Source of the DNA: Haliclona indistincta
Lineage: Eukaryota > Porifera > Demospongiae > Haplosclerida > Chalinidae
DNA length: 64,000 bases
Assembly (NCBI GenBank): GCA_964017065.1
Contig: OZ024789.1
Location: 831,764-895,763 of the forward strand
Direction: 5' to 3'
Under the pieces are notes generated by a model. The model searched no databases. It was given only the letters and a program-made list of their open reading frames with translations, and was not told the origin of the DNA. This document shows, one piece after another, positions 35,810 to 47,722 of this stretch (positions within the stretch are counted from its first letter, which is position 1; the number at the start of each line of letters is the position of its first letter). The position numbers and the translations under genes were made by a program.

Positions 35810-37995
35810 TTAGAAATCCACAATGTAACTCATTGCTGGTCGCTTGTTGGGGTCCTGTTGCACACATGAGCTGATCAGTTGGTGCATTAGTGGCCAGTCC
35901 ATGGCCATGGACTGCAGCATGGAGGGGAAGGCACCAGGGTCAGGAAGACGGTTGCTCAACACCTCACACAGGAGCTTGCCAAAACTAAACACGTCCATCT
36001 TGGTAGTCTGTTGCTCTCCCTTGAACACTTCAGGAGCAGTGTACATTGCAGCTCCTGGACCAGGAGTGCTAGCATGCTGTACAAGGTTGGCGGAACCAAA
36101 GTCTGACAGCTTCCCTCTCCACTTGTTGTTGGGTAGAGCTAGCAGCAAGACGTTGGCACTGCTCACATCTCTGTGAATGATGGGGTTCGATTGGAGATGG
36201 AGGTAGTTGAGTGCAGCGGATACGTCCCTCAGTATGCTTAGCTTGACGCCATTGTTAGTGAGTTGAGCGTTGTGATAGGCTTGGCGTAGGTTGGTGTCCA
36301 TCAGTTCTGTGATGATGATGGGAGTGTTGGATGGACTGTCCAGTACTGCTGCCATGAACAGCAGCAGGTTGGGGTGACGCACTTTAGCCATCAAGCTGAT
36401 CTCACGACGAAGGAGATCTCTATAGTAGTCAGACGAGCTGATGATGGAGTGGAGCTGTTTCATAGCTACATCCTGGCCTCGGAAACTGCCAACCACTACT
36501 CTCCCCCACCCTCCTTCTCCCAGCACCTGGCCTGTGGGTCGTACCTCATTGTGGCTCACCAACCAGAAGCTAATGTCAGTATCTGAACCTAACTTAGGTT
36601 GCTGGTCCAACCTAAACTGGAGCTGCCTTGCCTCCTCCTGGAGACGAGTGATCTCTTGCTGGTAGTAGTGCTGGAGACGAGTGATCTCTTGCTGAAGGTA
36701 GTGCTGGAGATGAGTGATCTCTTGCTGGTGGTTTTGTGTGAGGCGAGCATTGTCTTGTTGAAGTTGAGAGATGGTTTGCTGGTGATGAATGCTGTCTTGT
36801 TTGAGACTATTGTTTTCTTGCTGTAAGTGAGTGATCTCTTGTTGATGGATTTGTGTTTGGAGAGCATTTTCTTGTTGAAGGCGACTGTTGTCTTGCTGAA
36901 GTTGAGAGATGGTTTGTTGATGATGGGTGATCTCTTGTTGATGGATTTGTGTTTGACTAGCATTGTCTCGCTTTAGATCAACAGTCTCTTGCTGAAGACT
37001 AGTAACCTCTTGCTGTAATCGAGTGTTGTCTTGCTGGAGGTGATCATTGTCTTGCTGGAGGCGATCATTGTCTTGCTGGAGGTGAGTGATCTGCTGGTGA
37101 AGAACAGTGTTCGTATCTTTTGCTGTTCCACTGCTTGTTTGATGTGGAGGTGTGGCTTGGGGATTAGAGACCTGGTCTTCACGATGACGTATTGTTTGAG
37201 GCTCTTGTGGTTTAGTGATGGACAGCTTGTTTAAAAGTTGACGATATAAAGGAACCCTTTCATCTGTTGTATGAGGGTTAATATCTGAGAGAGTAAGAGA
37301 AGAGAGAAGGAGTGAACACAGTAAGATGATGGAGTGGATGAGGTACATGAGATACAGTAATGGACAACAGTCACTCACCAGATGATACTAATTGTATCTT
37401 TTTGGTTCTGCCAATAACATCAGCCACACCCCAGAATGGTTTGTGTGTTGGTAGTCCAGTCCACACAATACCCTTATCCACACCATCAATATAGACATGT
37501 AGCTCTCCCTCTCTTGAGACCATGCAACCAACAGTCTGACCCTCTCGGAGTGAGTCAAGGTTAACTTTGAGCCCTCCCTGCTCATCATTGTGATAAAAAT
37601 TACTACCCGCCAGGATCCAGTAGTCAGAGTGATCTCTCCATTGCAATGCATAACTAGGAATGCTGATATTATCAGGACACTGTGTGGTCATACCTATACC
37701 CTGTTGTTGGTAGTAAGATATCAACACAGTAAACAGTGAACACTAATCACTAACTAGTCACTATAGTACACACACTAGTCAGCTAGACACTCACAATGGA
37801 TCCAGCCCATATAGAGTTAGCAAAATAATGGAGTATCTTCACCTGGAATACGGTATCTAGCGCTACCGGCTGCTCAGTGAATACAATACCATCGTAATCC
37901 CATCTATTAACCCGTCTGGCAACAGTGTTGTTATCTGAGAGTTTGATGTTCTCTCCACAACGAGAGTGAAATCGCTGAGTACTCGTAGTCGCCAT
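35810..37995 (-). CDS. NHR-coiled coil-protein kinase, copy 3 (longest stalk)
   Basis: Exon 1 is 37795-37995, exon 2 37379-37700, exon 3 35810-37284; the product is 665 aa. The NHR domain is at about 8-173. The coiled-coil stalk (~230-405) is the longest of the five, made of 7-residue units such as QQEITHL and QQDNARL that follow 21-bp DNA repeats. The kinase domain has GEGGWGRV, VAMK, HRDVSSAN, DFG and APE. A few changed bases after IVD create a stop, so the last ~10 residues (LNHFTKR in sister copies) are lost; this tail follows the last helix and the kinase may still fold. NHR loop 1 and loop 2 are the longest of the set. It is head-to-head with a decayed G6PD copy 194 bp away. Confidence 0.85.
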
Positions 37996-38189
37996 CTTAA
38001 GACCACGCCCATCTCATTAATTATAGGGTCTCTTCATTGTGTGTTGTATCCGGTGTCACGCGAAGTAGACTAGGCAGGAACAGATAGCCTGCAGCAACCC
38101 TGCCAGCAACACCTCGCTATCTCCTGCCCGCCGTCACCTAGTGTCAGCTGCTCATAGCTCTAGTCCTGCTCACAGCCACTACTGCAGTC

Positions 38190-39323
38190 ATGGCGCCGGA
38201 GTCGACCATATTCGTCAGTGATGGCCGGGCGACTAATCATAGTACAGCATGCATTGATCTGTTGCTAGTAATGAGACGGCCAGAGAGAAGAGGAGGAGAT
38301 GTTATTGCTAGCATGTGTAGCTGCTGTTGGTAGATAGAGACAGACAGACAAGGCTCAGCCTTCTCTTGTATCCTAGCTCCATTAGGGTGACCCGGCTTAA
38401 TTGCTACGAAGAAGATCTATCCAACACATGTGGTGATTGAATTGAGTGTTTCCATTGCATGATCGATATGTGTGTTTATAAAGGGTTAATAAATAGCTCG
38501 TTTACTCTTTTTTTATAGGAACTTGTTCAAAGTTGATTTGTTACCTATAAAGGAGCTAAGATAGTGGGATATGCTAGATCAGCACTTAGCAATAGTGATC
38601 TACGCTCTGGAACCATTCCTCAAGGTAACTCACTCACTCACTCTCTCACTCACTCACTCTAGATCTCTTTCCTTCTCTCTTGCAGGCTAAACCAGAGGAA
38701 AAGGACAAGGTTGATTCATTCTTTGCTAGTAATAGCTTTTTCAAGGGCTCTTATGATAAGAAAGAGGATTTTGATAATCTGAATGCTGAGTTGTTGAAGC
38801 TAGAGCAGGGCTCTAGTGCTGGTAATCGTCTAGTGTACCTGGCTCTACCTCCATCAGTGTTTGCTGCCGTCACTACCAACATCAAGGCTTGCTGTATGTC
38901 GAAAACGTGAGCATTTCAATATTACATGACTTTCTGTAGTTTTTGTGTTAAGCATAATTATTATAAGGTACATTCAGAAATCGAAGCAGTTTCAATATTA
39001 CTTTTTTACTCATTGCTTTCTGAATATTAGATGCATTATGGTATTGTCTTTAAACCTGAGATATTTCTTTTTCTCTCTGTGTAGATGGTACCCCACCAAC
39101 AAGAAAACTGTTCAGATTAGTGAATTTGTTCGGACTAGTGCGGTTCGGATTAGCGAGAGCTAAGTGGATGGACTCGTGTGATTGTTGAGAAGCCATTTGG
39201 TAAAGACTCAGAGAGCTCTGCTAAGCTATCCACTCATCTTGCTGGACTGTTTAGAGAAGATGAGATATATCGTATCGATCACTACCTTGGTAAAGAAATG
39301 GTGCAGAACCTCCTAGTACTGAG
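38190..39323 (+). pseudogene. G6PD exons 1-5, decayed copy (unit 3)
   Basis: Exon 1 (38190) reads MAPESTIF and then diverges. Exon 2 has insertions in the GDLAKK segment, and exon 3 has a 2-base insertion that shifts frame. Exon 4 (38686-38908) and exon 5 (39165-39323) are individually open and nearly identical to the complete gene ([30 protein letters not shown]). An ~80-base insertion lies at the exon 5 acceptor. It cannot make G6PD and continues into a CHCHD4 exon. Confidence 0.8.
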
Positions 39324-39434
39324 GTAAGGGAGAGGTATCATCTTGTGACAGTGTGCGAGGACTCATAATCTTTAGTGAGGCAATTATTTTCTCCCACTAA
39401 AATTACTAGCTGTACGGTATCTGTTCCTCATCAG

Positions 39435-39565
39435 GTGGTATGGTGTTTGGTTCATGTGGGGATGAGTTCAAGCAAGTGATCAGCTGCTTCCATTACAGCA
39501 CAGCAGAGGAGAAGGGATTGGATTGTATACCACAGAGCAATGAAGACATGATGCACAGAGGATGA
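39435..39565 (+). pseudogene. CHCHD4/MIA40 last-exon remnant (unit 3 junction)
   Basis: After TTCCTCATCAG the exon encodes GMVFGSCGDEF then SCFHYSTAEEKGLDC, closely like the redox-helix and first CX9C region of human CHCHD4 (GxCGxxF, SCFHYST). In MIA40 this domain oxidises substrates in the mitochondrial intermembrane space. The second CX9C pair is lost and a stop follows at 39563-39565, although an acidic Glu/Arg-rich stretch resembling the MIA40 tail can be read in another frame just after. The N-terminal CPC exon is not in the window. Bases 39566-39867 are spacer without a gene. Confidence 0.75.
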
Positions 39566-41279
39566 GAGAGCAGGAAGAGAGAGGGATGAAGCAGCTATAT
39601 AGTAGAGTATCAAATCAGATAGTGCTGTGTTACAATCCTCATGATTTGTGTGTCATCTGATGATATTCCACTAGTATGTTATAGATACTAATCTGATAGT
39701 ATTGATGACTTATGTATTATACATTCTATTATCTGTATGAGATAAACACTCAATCATTATCAGTATTATAATATGGAAAGATTGACTTTATTTATTATCA
39801 TAAAACAACGATTATTCACTGATCAAACAGGTATTGATGACATGATGAGTGGTGATTATTGTGGTCACTAGTGATCCAGTATCAGTGAGCACAGTAGGTG
39901 TAGTCTAGTGATGATGGATGAGTGGAGTGGAGACACACTGCAGGATAGCTGCTGGCACTGACCTAGTGCAGCTGGTCTCAGATAATACCTGGACATCAAC
40001 AACACTTAGTAGTACTCTCACTCACTCACTCATTACCTAAACTCTTCAGTGCAAGTGTTGTCTACATGTGTCTCTCAGTGATGTGGAGTGCTGTACTGAT
40101 ACTAGCATGAGAGACACTAAGTAATAGAGAGAGACAGCTTGCTCTGATGAGACACTGCTCTCTAGTGAAGCTGTGAGCTGTGACACTACTGCATGAAGAC
40201 AGTCAATCTAATAACAAAGAGAGCATCATATCACACTCTCAGAGCTAGCTACTAGTAGGTACTCACTGTTGATCTGTTAGTAGCTAGTAGGTGATCTACC
40301 CACCATACTATAGTAGCACTGGACTCACACTGCTGCCAGGATACCTGTGACACAACGAGACCAAGGGCCTTGACGAGACATAGTGATCTATCATCTGAAG
40401 CAGTACACCCACGCAAGTAGGCGTAGCTCAATGTTGCGCGTTATTTAGAAAAGGCGGGAAAATTGATGCAATGTGTGCCTCAGTGCATGAGTACTAGTAG
40501 TATAAGTGCCTGAACAAAGTCGCCATCCCTAAGAACACTTCAGGCAAACATAGAAAAATTACTTTAGACGAGTTTGATGCCCCACGCTCCACGAGTTAGC
40601 TATCATTATGTCATTGGTACATTACCTGTTGAGCTACTCGAGACAGTTCATACAGTAGACCGACTGTATGATCAGTGAGCTCACCTAGTAGCTTACCAAC
40701 CTGTGAGAGAGATGAGACATGCTAGTACCAGTACTAGTGCTAGTATAGCGTAATCTCTCTCTCAGTCCTCTCTCATCCAGTGAGCTACTGATGTTACCCA
40801 AACTACCTCTGAAATCTCCCGGTGGACCTTGTTACGATGCTGTCTGCTTGTCGGGGGAGACCTTGTCCAGACTGCTCGTGCTCTTACTGAGCTTCTCATG
40901 CTGTGAGAGGAGTCCACCGATGGGAGAGGTGGGGTTCTTGCTGGACCAGATGGTAGAGCAGGGTCTCTGGTGTGTTTGAAAGTGTCTCTCTTTGTGCTGA
41001 TCAGTAGCGGGCTACCCACAGCTGCCGCTGCTGTCTGCTTGCCGCCTGATGGAGAGGTTCTGGTTGAGGGGGTGTAATCAGTGCCAGCAGAAATCTCTGT
41101 TGTTCTTCTCGCTAGTTGGCGCAGTATTGGAGGGGATCTACGGCTCTGTGTGACGCTGGCTAGGATAGCCTTGTCCTTCACTCTCCGCTGGTAAAGAACA
41201 CAAACGTGAACCGTCTTCTGTGCGTCCTTCTTGCTCAGGAAATCAGGTTCATCATCCACCTGAAATGAGTAGAGCAGTA

Positions 41280-42228
41280 AGGTAACGTGGCCTATTACCG
41301 GTCACTGTTTGGCTCGTTCAGGTTTGCATGCACCGCTCGCCAAGACGAAAGAGCCGCGAGCTCTTGCACTGCAGTCACTGATACTACTGGGTATACTCTT
41401 TCAGCAGGAGGAAGTTGGCGTTGAAGATTCGATGCCTCTTGGCAGCAAGAAGTGATAAAAACTAATAACCATAAACAGCGAAAATCGGGGTTAAATTGGG
41501 TAATTCCGGTCACTTTGAAAAACGACTTTCTATGCTAGCGACGAGCTGGTTTTGCTAGAAATAGATGTGTTCAGCATCCTATAACATTCTATTATTCACA
41601 GTAAGCAGTACGTTTGTATAATGATTGCATTTAGCAGATGTTTATGGCACGGATTCTTGGTACAGCTATAGTTGGTCTAAATGCAAAGTGCTGTAGAGAT
41701 TTCCAAAACTGTGTGCCGCGCTACGATCAGCTTTGGTCGTCTCCTGCCGCTTTCAAAGCTGTCAGCATGATTTTATTTGTTTTCGCGGCAGAGAAATTTG
41801 TAAAAGCTATTTTTCAATGTCTCCGCCCACGCAGAGCTTAAAATGAGCTCCACCTACCGTGATACATGCATCAGCCAGTCGCTGAAGATAGCAGGACGCT
41901 ACTATGTCTGAATGTTCATCAAAGTTCAGTCTTTAATTTAAGCTTAGTTTAGTAACGATTTACACCTTCTTTTACGAATTAAAATTCATAAGGCAAAGTT
42001 TCTCTTTTTACTACAGCTTCGTCAAGCATACAAAGGTTCAGAGTGGCGCTGATTATACCAACAGGAAGGTAGTCAGTTAGCCTCAGTCTGGCTGTGGTGG
42101 TAGTGAGATGTTCGCGCAACGAAGGCAGCATATTGGCTGCTGGAGTGAAAGCCCCTTCTTTCCAGGGCGATGGGTTTTCCACAAAGTGACCGGAAATAGG
42201 CGGTGACCGAAATTAGGCCACTTTACCT
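41280..42228. mobile_element. 949-bp element with TA target duplication
   Basis: AGGTAACGTGGCCTATTACC at the left pairs with an inverted GGCCACTTTACCT at the right, and TA flanks both ends (41278-41279, 42229-42230). This is the pattern of Tc1/mariner-type non-autonomous elements. Unit 5 lacks it. No transposase is recognised, and the short frames inside (41638-41841, 41295-41513) are unassigned. Confidence 0.6.
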
Positions 42229-42246
42229 TACTGAGGCATCGTGGCG

Positions 42247-42607
42247 GGGAGGTGGTAAAACCAGGAACGGGGAAATGAGGAACGGAAACGAGGAAATGAA
42301 GAAATGGCGCCATTACTGCACTAGAAACTACTAAACCCTAAACCCAAGACCCTAAAAACCTTCGCCTAACTGCGCAAAGTCGGGAGGGTCGCCCTAACCC
42401 GGGGCTTCGGCCCTTGGTAAGCCTAAGGATCGTCGGGAGGGTCGTCCTAAACCGGGCCTTCGGCCCTTGGTAAGCCTAAGGATCGTCGGAAGGGTTGTCC
42501 TAAACCGGGCCTTCGGCCCTAGCTAAAGATAGTCGGGAAAGTTTCTCGTTTCTTCATTTCCTCGTTTCCCGTTCCTCATTTCCCCGTTCCTGGTTTTACC
42601 ACCTCCC
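42247..42607. mobile_element. 361-bp foldback MITE with internal GC-rich repeats
   Basis: The arms GGGAGGTGGTAAAACCAGG and its inverse extend about 55 bp. A 9-bp duplication ATCGTGGCG flanks it (42238-42246, 42608-42616). Inside are three copies of a ~55-bp unit with CGGGCCTTCGGCCCT and GTAAGCCTAAGGAT, and a CTAAACCCTAAACCC motif. Unit 5 has a single uninterrupted target. Confidence 0.75.
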
Positions 42608-43075
42608 ATCGTGGCGGCCCTGATTACTGGTATCTAGCTAGCTTACTGTTTGTACAGACACGACGTCCTCTAGTTGAAGCGCTTTGTTTAGCGTCTTGGG
42701 CGGTATCTCAGTGAAGTAGAGTTGTCTGTGTCCGAGTACAACGTGTCTATAGGAGCTCTCTTACCCTCTGGCGTCACTACCACACACGGCTCAATGGAGA
42801 TCACTCTCTCGTAGTCACTGGGAGGGAGGTTACGGCGCAGGTTACGGAGGTTATGGCGACCATCAAATCGCTTGGTCTCGTGCTGCACTGAGCTGGTGGG
42901 CCATCCTTCACTCGATCAGCGATGAGGAATGCGTGGGCGAGCAGTGCTTGTAGTAAACAATCACCATGGAAACAAACACTGTATAATCACTACAAAAAAT
43001 AATAATTAATACTGATTAATATTAATTTTTGTAAAACAAAAATTAGAGCTTTCACTAAAAATAGAATGGATGATG

Positions 43076-44922
43076 TCATCGATTTGTGAAGTGGTTTAGC
43101 CGATCCACATTATAACTCATTGGTGGTCGCTTGTTGGGGTCCTGTTCCACACATGAGCTGATCAGTTGGTGCATTAGTGGCCAGTCCTTGGCCATGGACT
43201 GCAGCATGGAGGGGAAGGCACCAGGGTCAGGAAGACGGTTGCTCAACACCTCACACAGGAGCTTGCCAAAACTAAACACGTCCATCTTGGTAGTCTGTTG
43301 CTTTCTCTCGAACACTTCAGGAGCAGTGTACATTGCAGCTCCTGGACCAGGAGTGCTAGCATGCTGTACAAGGTTGGCGGAACCAAAGTCTGACAGCTTC
43401 CCTCTCCACTTGTTGTTGGGTAGAGCTAGCAGCAGGACGTTGGCACTGCTCACATCTCTGTGAATGATGGGGTTCGACTGGAGATGGAGGTAGTTGAGTG
43501 CAGCGGATACGTCCCTCAGTATGCTTAGCTTGACGCCATTGTTAGTGAGTTGAGCGTTGTGATAGGCTTGGCGTAGGTTGGTGTCCATGAGTTCTGTGAT
43601 GATGATGGGAGTGTTGGATGGACTGTCCAGTACTGCTGCCATGAACAGCAGCAGGTTGGGGTGACGCACTTTAGCCATCAAGCTGATCTCACGACGGAGG
43701 AGATCTCTATAGTAGTCAGACGAGCTGATGATGGAGTGGAGCTGTTTCATAGCTACATCCTGGCCTCGGAAACTGCCAATCACTACTCTCCCCCACCCTC
43801 CTTCTCCCAGCACCTGGCCTGTGGGTCGTACCTCATTGTGGCTCACCACCCAGAAACTAATGTCAGTATCTGAACCTAACTTAGGTTGCTGATCCAACCT
43901 AGACTGGAGCTGCCTTGCCTCCTCCTGGAGACGAGTGATCTCTTGCTGGTGGTTTTGTGTTTGGAGAGCATTTTCTTGTTGAAGGCGACCGTTGTCTTGC
44001 TGAATTTGAGAGATGGTTTGCTGGTGATGGGTGACTTCTTGTTGATGGATTTGTGTTTGACTAGCATTCTCTTGCTGAAGACTAGTAACCTTTTGCTGTA
44101 ATCGAGTGTTGTCTTGCTGGAGGCGATCGTTGTCTTGCTGGAGGTGAGTGATCTGCTGGTGAAGAACAGTGTTCGTATCTTTTGCTGTTCCACTGCTTGT
44201 TTGATGTGGAGGTGTGGCTTGGGGATTAGAGACCTGGTCTTCACGATGATGTAATGACGTAATGGAGTGGATGAGGTAAATGAGATACAGTAATGGACAA
44301 CAGTCACTCACCAGATGATACTAATTGTATCTTTTTGGTACGTCCATGAACATCAGCCACACCCCAGAATGGTTTGTGTGTTGGTAGTCCAGTCCACACA
44401 ATACCCTTATCCACACCTTCAATATAGACATGTAGCTCTCCCTCTCTTGAGACCATGCAACCAACAGTCTGACCCTCTCGGAGTGACTTGAGGTTAACTT
44501 TGAGCTCTCTCATGTCATCATTGTGATAAACAGTATTGTTATCCAGGATCCAGAAGTCAGAGTGATCATTCCATTTCAATGCATGATCAGGAAACCTGAT
44601 ATCATCAGGACACAGTGTGGTCATACCTATAGACTGTTGTTGATGGTAAATTATCAACACAGTAAACAGTGAACACTAATCACTAACTAGTCACTATAGT
44701 ACACACACTAGTCAGCTAGACACTCACAATGGATCCAGACCATTTAGTAGCATCATACACGAGTATCTTCACCTGGAATACGGTACCTAGCGCTACCGGC
44801 TGCTCAGTGAATACAATACCATTGTCCCAGCTTCCAATTCGTCTAGCAACAGTGTTGCTATCTGAAAGAATGATATTCTTTCCACAACTAGAGTGAAAGC
44901 GCTGAGTACTCGTAGTCGCCAT
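43076..44922 (-). CDS. NHR-coiled coil-protein kinase, copy 4 (exon 3 start deleted)
   Basis: Exon 1 is 44728-44922 and exon 2 44312-44633, with normal junctions. The start of exon 3 and its acceptor, present in the other copies, are deleted. The nearest upstream AG (GTGAAG, exon start 44238) would join exon 2 to DQVSNPQ in frame, giving 559 aa. This splice is inferred. The kinase domain is complete (GEGGWGRV, VAMK, HRD, DFG, APE), with FERKQQT replacing FKGEQQT near the activation segment and CVEQDPN near the end. The coiled coil is short. The NHR domain is the most divergent at DDIRFPDHALKW and WILDNNT. Two DNA elements (1.5 kb) separate its ATG from the old shared promoter. Confidence 0.7.
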
Positions 44923-44964
44923 CTAGAGCGCGCGCCCATCTAGAGACAACGCCCATCTCATTAA

Positions 44965-45555
44965 CCCTTTAACCCCTAATGACGCCATTTGGCGTCATAC
45001 ATACTTCAGACAGCATAACTTTATGAAAAAGTGCTAAAATATCCCAAAATTAAGCCAAATTGAAGAATACAAATAACCGCAAAATATTGACCGGTTTTCG
45101 GCGCGCCCCCTGCGCTAAACGTATTGGCTTCGGCATTTCTATGGCTTCAGTGCAAATTTCACAACATTTTAGGAAAAACAAAATGGCTGCCAAGAAAATT
45201 TGGACATTTTAGGGCTTCGGGTGCTCGGAAAACACATTTTTGCGCATTCTCTATGATCTGGGCTACATTTTACACTGACCAAAACCACTGCTATTTACAT
45301 GTACTTTTCAGTAGCCAGCCCCAAAGTACTAACTTTGAGCAAAATTTGACGAGGTCGCTGCACTTTATCGGCTTCACTTTCGAAGTGGGAGGGGCATATC
45401 GACCGACTTGAGTGTGGGCAATTGCGGCTACTCACTGGCGTAAAAGGACGCAAATTTGAGACCAGTAGCACAAAAGACACACGAGATATTCACGGTAGAA
45501 GTGGTCAGCATTTACGAGGTTAAAATTTCAGCAAGATAATTTAGTAATTAAAGGG
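44965..45555. mobile_element. TTAA-flanked MITE, 591 bp
   Basis: TTAA at 44961-44964 and 45556-45559 flank CCCTTTAACCCCTAATGACG and AATTAAAGGG ends. The interior includes TGACGCCATTTGGCGTCA, a palindrome, and matches the inverted copy at 11088-11677. It lies 39 bp upstream of the kinase 4 ATG. Confidence 0.75.
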
Positions 45556-45565
45556 TTAACTAGGG

Positions 45566-46474
45566 TAGCGATGCCAAAGGTGTGGGCGTGACGGTTAATT
45601 TTGCGTAACGGAACGTAATAGATTGCTCTACTTAATCTATTCATAACTCTACTTCTGCTTGTCGTATCTTATCGTTTTATGGCTCAATTTACTCGCTTAT
45701 GTCTATATTTTTTCTGCAGAATGAACAGTACTGTCAAGAAACTTTGAAGCAGTTGTGCAGAAAGGAATAGATTATACTAAATAATGCATGTGGCACAAAA
45801 CGGTTGTGAACTTCAAGCAACTTTCCACACCTGATGTCCGAATTTATTTCCACTGTAATTTTTTTCTGTAAGTAGTCATAGGTAGTAGTTGTAGAAAATA
45901 CTAGTTCGAAGTTGTTAAAGTTTTTAGTGAGTATTTTACCAACGAATTAAAAATTAAAATTAAATTTTCACCATGTTACATGCATTGCACAAGATTCGAA
46001 CTAATTTTTTTGGAATCAGCTACCTTTATTTGGGTGACAACAATGGATGAAATATTTTTTAAAGCCAAGAAAGGGGTGTGGGTTTTCCATTGATTCTTGT
46101 GTAGTTATACTAAGTTCTACTTCAGACATAATAATAACACTAAAGGACTGTTTTAAAGCGACTTGTAAGTAAGACAGTCTCATGCGCCACACAGAGAGGA
46201 GTTGATTAATATCTGGATCACTCAAATCGGCCGAGGAACAACAAAGTTATCTTTGAAAGAAGGGGCGGTGCCGTCTATCTCAAATTACTACCACAAAAAT
46301 GTATTAATTTACTTCCTGTTACGCGAGGGTGGGTCTTCTCGGGCGTTTTTCTCAGCTTAGCGGCATCGGATGAAGAAACTTTTGGTATCTTTCGATTCCT
46401 CTGATCGAGCCCTTTCTAATGATATCTACTAAATCTAGCGATTTATAATTTTGAAAAACTGTTTGGCATCGCTA
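45566..46474. mobile_element. 909-bp non-autonomous element with TAGCGATGCC termini
   Basis: TAGCGATGCCAAA at the left pairs with TTTGGCATCGCTA at the right, flanked by ACTAGGG on both sides (45559-45565, 46475-46481). Unit 1 has one copy of ACTAGGG here. No protein is recognisable; a 69-codon minus frame at 46016-46225 is unassigned. Confidence 0.7.
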
Positions 46475-46643
46475 ACTAGGGGTCTCCTCATTGTGTGTTG
46501 TATCCGGTGTCACGGGAAGTAGACTAGTCAGGAACAGATAGCCTGCAGCAACCCTGCCAGCAACACCTCGCTAGCTCCTGCCCGCCCTCACCTAGTGTCA
46601 GCTGCTCATACCTGTAGTCCTGCTCACAGCCACTACTGCAGTC

Positions 46644-47722
46644 ATGGCGGAGTCGTCCATATTCGTAGTGATGCATGGGTGCCTCTGTGAGTTAGCATGC
46701 ATTGAATCATGAGAAGGAGAGAAGAGGAGAGATGTTATTGGTAGCATATGTGTAGCTGCTGTTGGTAGATAGGGACAGACAAGGCTCAGCCTTCTCTTGT
46801 ATCCTCCATTAGGGTGACCTTGCTAAGAAGATCTATCCAACACTACTGTGGTGAGTGCACATGAATGAGTACGTGTTTCCATTGCATGATCGATATGTGT
46901 GTTTGTAAAGGGTTAATTAAATGCTCAATTTTTGTTCAAAGTTGATTTGTTACCTAAAGGAGCTAAGATACAGTGGGATATGCTAGATCAGCACTTGCAA
47001 TAGTGATCTACACTCTAGAGTGGATCGAACCATTCCTCAAGGTAACTTACTCACTCACTCACTCACTCACTCACTCACTCATTCTCTCACTCACTCACTC
47101 ACTCACTCACTCACTCACTCACTCACTCACTCACTCACTCACTGATCTCTTTCCTTCTCTCTTACAGGCTAAACCAGAGGAAAGGACAAAGTTGATTAAT
47201 TTTATTCCTTGCTAGTAATAGCTATGTCAAGGGCTTTTATGATAAGAAAGAGTATTTTGATAATCTGAATGCTGAGTTGTTGGAGCTAGAGCAGGGCTCT
47301 AGTGCTGGTAATCGTCTAGTGTACCTGGCTCTACCTCCATCAGTGTTTGCTGCCGTCACTACCAACATCAAGGCTAAAACGTGAGCATTTCAATATTACA
47401 CACACTCATAATAATGACTTAGTACATCTGTTGTTCTGTAGTTGATGTATTTTAAGGTATCTTCAGAAATTGAAACAGTTTCAATAAAAATTATTACTTT
47501 TTTACTCGTTGCTTTCCGAAATATTAGATGCATTATGGTATTGTATTTAAACTCATTTTGTAGTCGATGGACTCGTGTGATTATTGAGAAGCCATTTGGT
47601 AAAGACTCAGAGAGCTCTGCTAAGCTATCCACTCATCTTGCTGGACTGTTCAGACAAGATGAGATATATCGTATCAATCACTACCTTGGTAAAGAAATGG
47701 TGCAGAACCTCCTAGTACTGAG
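46644..47722 (+). pseudogene. G6PD exons 1-5, decayed copy (unit 4)
   Basis: Exon 1 (46644) reads MAESSIFVVM and then has an indel before the donor. The exon 3 acceptor is lost. Exon 4 (about 47168-47381) has frameshift and stop changes near VDSFFASN. Exon 5 (about 47564-47722) is mostly intact with RINHYLGKE, an Asp-to-Asn change in the substrate motif. Intron 3 holds an (ACTC)n microsatellite at about 47049-47142. Confidence 0.8.

Larger units (their letters stand above)
39868..42904 (-). pseudogene. C12orf56-like gene, copy 4 (internal deletion)
   Basis: Exons 11 to 8 are present (stop 39868-39870). A deletion then joins intron 7 at about 40756 to the interior of exon 2, removing exons 7 to 3. 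The rest of exon 2 runs to its acceptor at 41259 and begins DDEPDFLSKKD. Two DNA transposons fill intron 1 (41280-42228 and 42247-42607). Exon 1 (about 42656-42904) has several indels (for example around RRNLPPSDYERV). Confidence 0.75.

Noticed and set aside
42340..42355. Interstitial telomere
   Set aside because: Only two or three CTAAACC-like units inside a MITE; not enough for a telomeric tract.
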